Assembly (NCBI GenBank): GCA_944472135.2
Contig: OX235262.1
Coordinates: 28,381,362 to 28,445,361, forward strand
DNA length: 64,000 nt
DNA from: Trichobilharzia regenti
Lineage: Eukaryota; Platyhelminthes; Trematoda; Strigeidida; Schistosomatidae
Direction of reading: 5' to 3'
Below the pieces are notes generated by a model. That model ran no database searches and was not told where the DNA came from. It saw only the letters and a program-made list of their open reading frames with translations. Positions 27,101 to 39,100 of the stretch are shown here, in pieces. Each line of letters opens with the position of its first letter. Positions within the stretch are counted from its first letter, which is position 1. The position numbers and the translations under genes were made by a program.

Positions 27101-30100
27101 GTGTGTCCGACCCATTTCCACTTTATTTTATATATCTGTTGAGCAATAGGTGTTTGGTCGGTTCGTTCCAGAGTTTTCATATTGCTAATTCTTTATGACC
27201 GACCATTCGATCTTCAGTATGGATCAAAGGCAGCTGGTGAGGAAAGTCTGCAGCCTTCTCGAAATGCTTTTCATGACGCACGCACCAAGTTTCTGATGCA
27301 TGTAGAACAACTGACTTAACGCGGGCTTTCAAGAGTCCTTTGAAGTGATCAGCCCAATGTTTTATTTGTCTATCCTCTTTGGTTTCTTTGACTGTCTTTT
27401 ATAGGTCTCACCTCTGTTGACCTCTTACCAGATGTTGACCTAGTTGTCTGACATAATGTTCTCAGGCCTGTTTTATCTGCGGTCTGTCTGTTCTACTGCA
27501 CTCACAGGCCAGTGTATCGCAGAATTGTCTTTTGTCTTTCCTAGTAATCCTCGTCATTTTATTAAGTGTGATTTACACTAAACTTAGCTTCTCATTCTGT
27601 TGTCCATCTCTGCATTGGTTCATATTTGACTCACTATCCTCCCCTTTTCAATAAGCTTCCAGGTATGTCTTGAGGGCCATTCCTTCTCTCATCTCTGCTT
27701 TCTTCCTAAAACAGATGTACACGTTTTCCTAAACATCACTTCCAGAGAGTTCCAGAATTCTTTCACAAAGGTTTCCTTAACAGAAAAGATTTGTAACTCA
27801 GGTGGATGATTGCAATAATAAGCACGTTAATATAGATGAAATATACCAACTAATAAAAAGTAAATCAGGTGATCAGAAAGTTTAAAATCCCAATCAATAG
27901 AAAACGGTCAATACATATCTAAAGATGGTTACCGGGAGACTCATGAAGAAATTTAAATCATTTCACTTATCTTAAATACTGCGCTGAAGATGTCGTCCAG
28001 AAAGACGATGAAAGCTCCGAAAATAAACCAAAGAGCTCAGAGAACACTATCAGTTGCAAAAGGTTTCCTTAGTTATGCTACGTAATGTCTTTGACTTTGC
28101 TCCGATGTCGTTTCATCTTTCAGCTGCTGAGTGTTGAATTTGAATTGTGGTCTGTCTCCAGCTGCTTTGAAGGCCTTCTCAGCTCAACCTTGAGGGTTAC
28201 TTGCATTAGATACTAATCTGAACCAACATCTGCTTCCCTTTCTCGATTTTGTTTCCAGCAGGACAGCTCCATCTCCACTTCTTTGAGCAGCACTGAGGTG
28301 AAATCTGTCTGGTATTCGGTGTGCCGGTCAGGTTAAATTCACGTTGCCATGTGTATATCCTTGTGCTCGTACACTGTGCCTCCAACCACCGAATCAATGA
28401 GAGCGCAGAAGTCTGAAAAGAGTTCTCCATTCTCATTCATTGCGCTTAGTGAAAGCCTTTCGATGCATGATGAGTTCCCTTCCTGTATTATCTGCTTCCA
28501 TTTCGGTAGGTACTCATATCGGTCATGAGGATTTTGACGTTACCACTTAGATGTTGTCCACTACTGTTTTCAGTTGTCTGTAAAAATCTTCCTTCTTCTT
28601 TGTTCTGCGTTGTTTGTAGCACTGTGCATAGCATTGGATAATTTTTACCTTCACTCCTGCCTTTTGAGTTGAATCTTGCTGTTATGATCCTGGAGGATGA
28701 AATTGGTTGACACTGCATTGGGACTTTGGCTGCAACAGGTGACATTATGATAGCTACCACTGCCTCATTGTGTTCATGGTTATCGTATGGGTGTCCAGAA
28801 CAGAGTAGATTACCGACTCTCCAGTTGGCAATTTCGATAATCCACTTCCATTCCATCTGCTCTCGCAGATACCCAGCATTTCTGTGCCATATATTCGCAC
28901 TTCTTTGGATACTTGGGCAGCCTTCCCAGCTAGCCTCCTACATTGTACGGACATTTCACGTCCCCAATCTTATTTTTACTTTCATCGAGAGAAGACATTT
29001 CCGCCGGCTGACTGGCTTTCCGTGAGCTTTCATCAGCCCGCTGTGTCAGTTCGCCTCTTCGGTTCCATCGAAGAAAAAGTTTGTTTTTTACATTTTCCTT
29101 GTGCTTCGAAGTTTTTATAGCTATTAGATTGATTCTGCCTAGTATATTCGCTAGCCCCACGCCCAAACTTCTTTCCTTTCCCGGCTTAGAACTGGCTAGA
29201 AAACTAGTGAACTAGTAAAGTAGGAGATGTTGGGTTAGCTTTCCACCTATCGCTATGAATTTTTTCTCAAAAGAAACGGAGATTGTGGGGTATTTGAGCA
29301 TACTTCGGATGAAACAAAACTGCTTCAGATGATGTATTTTCGATTATTATATTGCCTAAAGATTCTGCACAGTGAATAAATAGTTGAAAACTCTGTGTTG
29401 TGTATAGAAGCATTTTCTAGAATAAAGCTTTAATTATCACCATTATTATTACGTAACAAATACAATAACTTGATGAGGGATTTTTAATTAGGATGAAAGC
29501 GAAAACAAAGTAAACTAAAACCATTATCCTAAATACACACTGTTCAACTATAATTCATTGTATTTTTCTAATTAACCAGTAATCAGGCAGTTGAAGCACT
29601 TAATTCTTAATTAGTAAATTGTAAAATATTTCACGTTTTACGGATTTAAACAAGTATATATAGACGTGACTGATAGAATTCAGTCTGAACCGAAGATAGG
29701 ACTAGATACACATTACACGAGTTACTAACTAGTGCCCAATAAAAACACCCATCCATTTCATTCCTACAGGAGCTTAGTCGCGAGCTCGAATAGATCAGTG
29801 ATAACGTCTCTGACTGCAGAGCTCACTTGGTGACGCGGGTTCGAATCTCGGAAGGGACATTAGTTCCTTCAAGCTTACAGATACGCCTTGCTGACTGATG
29901 AGGGCCAACTCGCACTAAACCTAGCTGAAGCAAGGCTTCCTGTGGCCGATTGCCTCCAACCATTTAATACTAACATTTCACAGTACATCGTGATGGCAAA
30001 CCACCTAGCATGATGGCCACATTACTAACTTGACTGATAGAATTCAGTCTGCACCAAAGATAGGACTAGACACAATACACTATTTGCTGACTGATGTCCA

Positions 30101-33100
30101 ATCAAAAAGTGTATCCTTGTTATTAAATGTGTAAAACTCAGGTACTGTGGTAGTAAGTAATTCCATATTAGTTTGTTTATTAGATATATCACACAGTGAA
30201 ACAGTATTATTTACTGGATGACGACACCAACAATAAGGAATCTAAACCATCAATAGTAATTCCATACAAGGAAGGAACCTCGGAAACCACCTTACGCAGA
30301 ATTCTTAACAAGGCAGGAATAAAAGTGGTTGGCATTCAAAACAACCACAAACTCAATTAGAAACAAGCTTTGTCAGTTAAAGGATCCTGTGGAGCCTTTA
30401 AAGCAAAACAATTTGGTTTATCTAATACCCTGCAATGATTGTCAAGTCAAATACATCGGTCAAACTAGTAGAACAGGGGTAGTCAGACTAGCCGAGAATA
30501 AAAACCTAGCAAAATTTAGATTAGTTGACGCGAATAAGATAAGAAATCTAAAGAATAGTTCAGCTATAGCACTACATCCAGTTACGCACAATCATACAAT
30601 AGCATGGGATAGGATGACAGTTTTAAAATCTAATGTCACAGGGTGGAGGGAGAGATTGATAGCAGAGACTTTGTTCATCGAATCAACTGCAAATACATGT
30701 GATAAGAATGATTCAACACCTGTTCACCCAGATATCTGGAAAATTCTACTACCCATACGACATATAGGAGAAGACAAAGTCGTGTGATTACAATTGATAT
30801 GATTATGAACAATAATAGATTGTGTCCGAAACCCTGTCATTCAGTAAATAATACTGTTTCACTGTGTGATACATCTAGTATCCTTGTTATTCTCTACATT
30901 CTATTTGCTACATAGTAATACAACTTCGTAAAGTTACTTTGAATGCTGGTTAGCCTATTCAACAAGAATTTTATTCAATGATTGGCTAACAATACTATTT
31001 AATTACTTAAAAGTAGATCTGAACGAAGAATATTTGTTTCAATAAATTCTCTTCTGGCTCTTGAAACTAGAAAATGTAATACTCATCATTACAAAGATAG
31101 CCAGTTATGCGGTGGATACATTTTTACGTCGAATAACAGACTAGCTGTAGGGTGACAAAATAAATATTATTCAGCTCAGCACGGATTGAATGCAGTCTTC
31201 CGTCCTCACATTGTATGGATCTATTATGACTAATCACCATCATAGTCTCGTCATTCATACCACTTTGTAATTGCATTCAGACCAGCCCGTTTGTCACATA
31301 AATACTATGTCTTTTGCCAATCTATAACCAATCTGTTATTATACGTAAAAATACATCCACTGCATAAATGGCTACTTTTGTAATTTCCAAGAGTTGATTT
31401 GTAAGGAATAGATCTGTTTTTCGAGTTTGCCCACGAATTGATATCAGTTAAGAACCATTGAAAACCAATCGTTTCATCGTAGTTTGGGAATTGTCGGCAG
31501 TACGCACCCACTGGGCTTCAAACCCAAGACCTTCCTGTTAAAAGGCAAACTCGTATACCATTCAGCCACTGGGACCGATTTAATGGCCAATCCATGAATT
31601 TTAACTTTTATTAATTCATGATTTAGCACGACCATTAACCAATGTCATCGGTGGGAACTACATCCTCATACGTGACTGGATGGATCTGACTGGTCACGAC
31701 TTCTCACTAAAACTTGAGGAAACTTCGTCCTGTAACAAGTCACTAACGAGCCTCAGATTAATTTTCAACAGCTGATTTGTAAGGACTAGATTTGTTTTTA
31801 CGTGTTTGACTCCAAACTGATATCAGTTATAGAACCATTGAAAAGTATCAAGAAGTACTGAACAGTTGTTTCATCCTAGTTTGGGAATCATCTGCAGTAC
31901 TTTTGTAATGATGTAACTGTGTAAGAACTTGAAGAGAATTTACGGAAAATTTTCCTTCTCAGACTGATTTTCACCTCATGATACGAGAATATTTCATACT
32001 TCTAAATTTAATTGTGTATAACTTATTTTTGTTAAGGAAAATGTTTTAATTTATTGATGGTATATAATACTGATGAGTAGGTGGGTGGTTGGAAGCCCCT
32101 CATATCGATCAGTAGTGCTTGTTGTCCAGATTAAAGTAGTTTCAGCACCTGGCGTCCATTTTGTTCGTTTGGAGTGTTCATCAGCGGTGTAACTGGACTG
32201 ATTCATATAAGAGAGCCGAATCAACTCAAACTGCATGAATTTCGGTAGGTTGGTTGTGGGAACTGATGATACGTAGAATCAAGTCTGTTATTTGAAAGTT
32301 ACACAGTCAAGCTGAAAATTCACCACACTGATGAGCTCAATTTCACACATGGAAGACATGAGTCCGTTATTGAGTCTAATTCAGTCTGGGTAGTAAGCAG
32401 TACTAGTTGGTGTGACTAGTTTCCAACCACTCATATCAATCAATAGAATATGCCATCAACCATCATATTCCGTTTGTTTACTCTTCATTGATTATTGATT
32501 ATTCTAAATTCGTACTAAACTAGTCAGAATAGGACCATTACAATTACTCGTTTATTTGTTAAAAAATTAATACAAAATATACCCGTTTTAAAGGCTTATT
32601 AGTCTCACCAGCAGTTTAATCAAAACATTGGAAAGAATCATCAAGAAAAGTATCATGGCATATCTGGGAAACAACAATTTGTTATCCAGAGTACAGCATG
32701 ACTTCTGGGGAAACCTTTCATGCCTGTCAAATCTCCTCACTGCATGAGAAAGCTGGGTCAAATCAAGGGACAACAGAGGGCCCGTTGACGTCGTCTTCAT
32801 AAATTCAGTAAAGCCTTCGATAAAGTTCACCACAAAAGACTACTCATGAAGCTGGAAAGTTTTGGTATAAAAGGCAACCTACTAAACTGGATTAGGGAAT
32901 TCCTCATAGATAGTAGATAGACGGTTAGGATCAACTGGAAACTCTCTTCTGCACGTCAGTGAGTAGCGGAGTGCCACAAGACATGTACTCGGACCTCTCA
33001 CACTTATTTCGCATATCAATGAGCTATCTCTGCTCACCGATTCCTCTCTGGTCCTATACGCAGATGACTTCGGAATTTGGAGACAGCTGAAGGGCAACAG

Positions 33101-36100
33101 TGATACGCTCACGTTGCAAAAAGACCTCAACAAATTGTCACAGTGGTCTATAGAGTAGATGCTCCCTATCAATGTAGCGAAATGTGCAGCCATGCGCATC
33201 GGACACGCAAGCATCAGCTCTACGAACTGGGAGGAATAACACTCCCATCAGCTTAGAATCATTTAGATTTAGGTGCCATAGTTAGTCATGACTTAAAAAC
33301 TACAGAACGCTGTCACGCGGTGGCTGCACGTAGTTTCAGATCCTTGTGGGCGATTCACAGAGCCTTTACTAGAATCACCAGAGATATGTTCACCTCGTTA
33401 TATACATTGCTGATGAGGTCAAAACTAGAAAACTGTATCCAGGCTGCCAGTCCTGCTCTTAAGGGGGACCTACATATTCTAGAAAGGATCCGAAGGAAGG
33501 CAACACGTATGATTCTCGTTAAGCCTAATTTATCATTTGAAGAAAGACTATATAGTTCAAACCTCTTCTCTGTTTCATACCGTAGGCAAAGAGTAGATTT
33601 AATCAGAATGTTTAAAATTTCAAATAATGACTACGGACCTAACCTATTCTCTCTTTTCCTTCACACTAGGTAAGAACACCTTAGACGACATAACAGGATA
33701 GTTCAAAAGTCAAGGAGAGACTATATTGTTGTTGAGTACTAGTTCTCACAACGGGTCATAAATTCCTGGGACCGACTCCCAGATGAAGTAGTGTCTGCAA
33801 CCCAACTGACTCATTAAGAAGGGTCGGAAAAACACAGAACTTTACTCGAAAAGGATTAACATAGGCTCTAAGCCTTCTATCCTCAACCCGTAAATCTGAA
33901 ATATAAAAACTTTAAACATAAATAATTAAAAATAAGAAGTAAAAACAGAAAATGTAACTTACCAGAGAACGGTAAGTTGAATGCAATTGCATAAACCACA
34001 TTTTTATGGCCTTCTAATGTGTGCACTTCATTACCAGTTTCAGTGTCCCAAACTTTACATGTACGATCGTATGAGCCAGTAATAAAACTATATAATGTTA
34101 ATTTTTCCGGCACAAAAAAAAGATGACAGGAAAAGAGAAAAAGAATAAAGATACATCGGTGAGGGATTTATAACAAATATACAGGTTGTACATTGACTAT
34201 AATCTTTAAAAGAGACTGTAAAATAATGTATTACTCAGTCAAAATTAATAGGCCAGCTATAGAGTTAAAACTCGGCGGCTAATTTGTAGAAGTGAGACAC
34301 TTTCTTATTTTTTGAGGATGTCCCTGTAAAACCATAGACTATGAAGTATCGGGTTGGTTGCTGACAAGCAAGTGCGTCGGTGGCACAGTGGTTAGGACTC
34401 TCGCCGACCATGCACATGGTTCGAAGTTCGATCCCCTGCCGGCGCACACCTGATATCTATGGTCGGCTTGCAAAATTTGGGCTTCTGATATCCATGCTGA
34501 AAATTCCATACTTGTACCAAAAGTATAGTGTGGAATCAAGCTGTAAATAAAAAAAAACCTACTTAAAAATACGGTTCTAATTCTGATCTTTTTACCAACT
34601 GACCTACCAGTATAGAAATTCTCAGTTCAAATTCTCATACTTCAGAGAAGTACACATAAAAGTAGAAACTAATAAGTGCACTGGAGCTACAGTGAACTAA
34701 GAAGTACAGTAGAGAAAATGTTCTTATTCCTTTACGTTCCCAGTGGAACATAGGACTTTAAGCTGGAACTTTAAAGTTTCGGTAGTAGTGGTGCTTATTT
34801 TCACGGGACGGAGTTGCTAGCCTCATGCCCAATCTTCCCGCTCTACCGGCCCTATTGCCAGCTTAGCGAAGTGAAGGAGTGCGTTGACCGGAGATTGAAA
34901 CCTGGATCACAAGGGTAGTAGGCCAGCATTTTACCGCCATGTCACCGACACATTAGAGAGAAGAGTTAGATGAAAATTAGTGAGAATTTTCAGAATCTGG
35001 AAGATGACAAGGAGCAATTACACATGCGCCTGTGCAAAAGCTTCTTAACCATTTCACTCTGGATCTTCAAGAATTGATTTTTAGCATCTCCAGAATTCCA
35101 GCTTACACTTTCCCAAAAGGCAAACACCAACAGTCAAAGGACTGAGTGAACTTTCAGATACATATCAATGAAGAGAGTTATTCAACAGTAACAATTAGTG
35201 ATAGAGATTACTTTAAATCAGGTATGACTTTACTGATAAAATTTACTATCACCATATAGGGGTTTGTAAGATTATAATTGTGATTTGTTTTTCATAAACT
35301 TTCACATCGCCTCCATAAAAACTCGTATTCATTACCTCCAAAATGAAAGAATAATGACTAGAGAAGAGTAATAAAATTTAGTTTTATTTGAGTTTCCGTT
35401 AGTTGCTCATAAAATGTTACTATCGAATAGAAAATTAATTTTAACGTATTTGATTCTAAGGGTAAGATATAGTCGACCAACAGGAAGCCCTTGACACAGA
35501 CTTCATTCTTGTCCGCATTTATCGTAAAAAGTATCTCTGAAATTACCACGAGGTTTATTTTCCCCTGTAGAGTTTGGTTCTATATCATTCGATGCTGAAG
35601 CTAAAGACTTTACCACCAATGATTCAATGATTTTTCAAGTATTGGTTTTGTAGGGATTTAGTTTGACTGGATGGAGGATTTCATCATGAGCTGACATCAG
35701 TTAGAGAACCACCGGAAAACCTGGGAGTACTGGACAGTTGTTTCATCACACTAGTTCGGGACTCTTCATCAGTACGCACCTGCTGGGGTTCGAACCCAGG
35801 ACCTTCTGGTTATAAGGCGAGCTCGTAGACCATTGACCCATTGGGTCTTGTAACCAGAAGGTCCTAGGTTGGGACCCCGGTGGGTGTGTACTGCTGAAGA
35901 GTCCCGAATTAGTGTGACGAAACAGTTGTTCAGTACTCCCTTGTTTTCCAGTGGTTCTCTAACTAATGTCAGCTCATGACGAAATCCTCCATCCGATTCA
36001 CTGATTATTTGCCTACATTATATGTATCCAAATATCTCCAGGCAGCGTGCAATGAGGACACTAAGTTAAGTGAAACAACGCTACTGATTCCACTTTAATG

Positions 36101-39100
36101 CCCTGTATCTGATATACGACGACGTAAGAAGATGTCAATCGGTGATGAGTTGATTTGTCACAGATGGAAACGGGATAAGAAAAGTTCGGCCCAAAAGTTG
36201 ATAAGTTATGAAAATATTTCAATTCTTATTACATTATGTTTATGGAGGTTTATTTAGGTTATGAAAAGCAGAGTTACTGAAATGAAATCCATTTTTACTG
36301 ATAACCCCTATAACAATAACAATCGATACGTTGAAGAAATGGTTTGAAATCAAAAAGATTAATTGCAAAATTTTTACTTAACCCTAGTGATGGTAGCATA
36401 AATGGATAATGATGTCAACTAATGGCTATTGAATTAAACGTCTACCTAGATCAAGAAAGTTCTATCTAATTTTTATTCGGATGAAGGATATTAAAGTGTT
36501 CACTCTGCCATACAGCTGCTTCCCTTTATTAGTTTGAATAAAGAAAGAACTAACATATTTGCCAGGAAGATAATACGAGCTAGTTTTATTTTGTAGACTA
36601 TCTTCAACTGCGTACATCCTAAATAAATCAGTTTGTGTTACGATGATTTCAAGTTATAGATAGACAGAAAGTATAAGCAACATAATTTCAAAGTTGGCAT
36701 AAGTAGACAATTATTTAGGGTTAAAAGAGTAACTATTTATTATGTAGTAATTAGACAAGATGGTGGAATTTAGATTTCTCTTGGAAACAAGGATGGACTA
36801 GAGATTAGATACAAGGTAGAACAACAGAGATAATTTATATGTCTTATGATGGAGAGTTCAGGAGGTTGGAGGCGACTAGTGAAGGCGAAATTATAAAGTA
36901 GATAAAATAATTTAATTTAGTAGATTTGGCACCTTAATAGTACCTATTGTAACCCTATTAACCATAATTTAATTAGTAGACACGAGATACTTCCGTTGCT
37001 TAATTTAAGAGTTTGTGGTTAAATGCATTTTTAAGCCTGTACTCATCATAATGCTCAGATTGTTTGTAATATGAATATCAGAGAATGTGCTACATCTGTA
37101 GATTGGTGAGTTAACAGCGATTCATATGCTGGGCCGAATTCACGGATAAATTTTCAACTGTTACATTTGAATTCTTGATTGGACACTAGTCAGTAACTAG
37201 TGTATTGTGTCTAGTGCCATATTTGGTGCAGACTGAATTCTATCAGTTCATTCAGTCAAGTTGGCAATATGGCCACCATGCTAGGTGGTTCGCCATCACG
37301 ATGTACTGTGAAATGTTAGTATTAATGGTTGGAGGCAATCGGTCACAGGAAGCCTTGCTTCAGCTAGGTTCAGTGCGAGTTGGCCCTCATCAGTCAGCAA
37401 GGCGTATCTGTAAGCTTGAAGGAACTAATGTCCCTTCTGAGATTCGAACCCACATCACCGAGTGAGTTTTGCAATCAGAGATGTTACAAATGAGTTATTC
37501 GGGCTCACGACTGACCTCCTGTAGGAATGTACTGGATATTTTTGATTGGACACTAGTCAGTACCTAGTGTAATATATGTGTGTCTGATGACATCTTTGGT
37601 GCAGACTGAATTTTATCAGTCAAGTTTGAAATGTTACATATGAATTCATTAGTTAGAAGATTCACAGTTAGCTAACGCTGAAAGCTAGTTGGAGATTCAT
37701 AAGGCCTTCTCAGGATAGTTGTAACCAATTTTAAAGGCAAAGCTGAGAGAATTAATGGTACATACACTTTCGTTCTTAATGGATACACAGTAAATACAAC
37801 TGAGGATATCTCAACTAAAGCTAAGAACTTTTTAAATTTAGTAAACTTTACAGAGGATAACCTGAAAATGTAAACTACACGCATGGAAAATGAAGTTATC
37901 TTGAAAGCACTTTTAAAGCTTAACCGAGATAAGTCTAGTTATTCAGACCAGCTTCATTCCGACACACTGCAAACATTTTCTGAAATCATAAGATAGCCGT
38001 TTTCGGTGCCGTTTAAAATACTACTACGTCAGTTCAAGTTTACTAAAATCTCGACTGTGATTGTATTATCGATCTGATGTTCTAAGGAAGATACCGTTGA
38101 GATGGTTCAACTAGCAAAGCTGTTATATTACTGGTAAAATAATCCGTGGTGCTCTTAATCAGCAAAATGAAGTAAATAAACTTTTTTCCAAGAAACAGGT
38201 CAGGCTTATGTCATTCATGCTAAGTCAAACTTCTGATAGCAAAAAAATTTCAAGTCAAGGGAATTGATAGCAACATTGTTGTTAGTGCTACCTTTGTCGA
38301 AAAAGTATTTTGTCCTTGTCGTTTGATGAGTTTAGATGCCTTGAAATCGATAAAATTTTTAAAGACCGAACTTAGGACTTTCTAAGGGTAGAAGACAGGG
38401 AGTAAGAGTTAGTAATGTCATAATGGTAGCCATTCTGTCATTATTTACGGCCACGATACATTGTCATTGAGAGTGAAAGCTGTGAAGAGACGATCTATTT
38501 TTGACTATAGGTGCCCGCGTTTTTTCTCTCGTTTATGGTGGCACAATATGGTCTTTAGTACTCATGACAGGTTAAAAGACCTAGGTAAGACGTGAAATTC
38601 CTTCGAAGCTGCTTTAATTCAGATAGCTAAGACAAGTTCACGCAAGCCAAGCCATAGCCTTACTATCCAGCAATGTTAGCTGACATACGATTAGGTTAGG
38701 AAAGAATTAGAAAAGGTCAAATAAAACATGGCAAGACTAACTGCGTTGTTTGAACCACGTAAAGAAGTGTAGACTTCTTCTCTGGGGCAGTCCAGATGCT
38801 TAGAATCAATGGCTAGAGACTGTTAGTGACTGGGCTGAAAACTGTATTCAATAACCAAAATGTGTAGTGCACATTCCAGTGTTTTAGGTTCTGTTTTTAA
38901 ACGCGCACATGTCCGGATAGGCTCAAATACCATTGTGTCCTCTTTCCTTGAACTCTCAACGCTCACATTCGTTGAGTTGGTGGTCCAGCCATACCACCTA
39001 GGTAATTTCTAATGACTTTCCCTTAAAATATCTTGACTTTTTAATTTATTGAAATATACTGCTGATCAGAGCACATTACTAATTAACTGAGTCCTTTTGA

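Noticed and set aside
30329..30787. GIY-YIG nuclease as a host repair or defence gene
   Set aside because: Flanked by Penelope-type terminal arms and similar to other Penelope fragments in the window; a transposon origin explains it.
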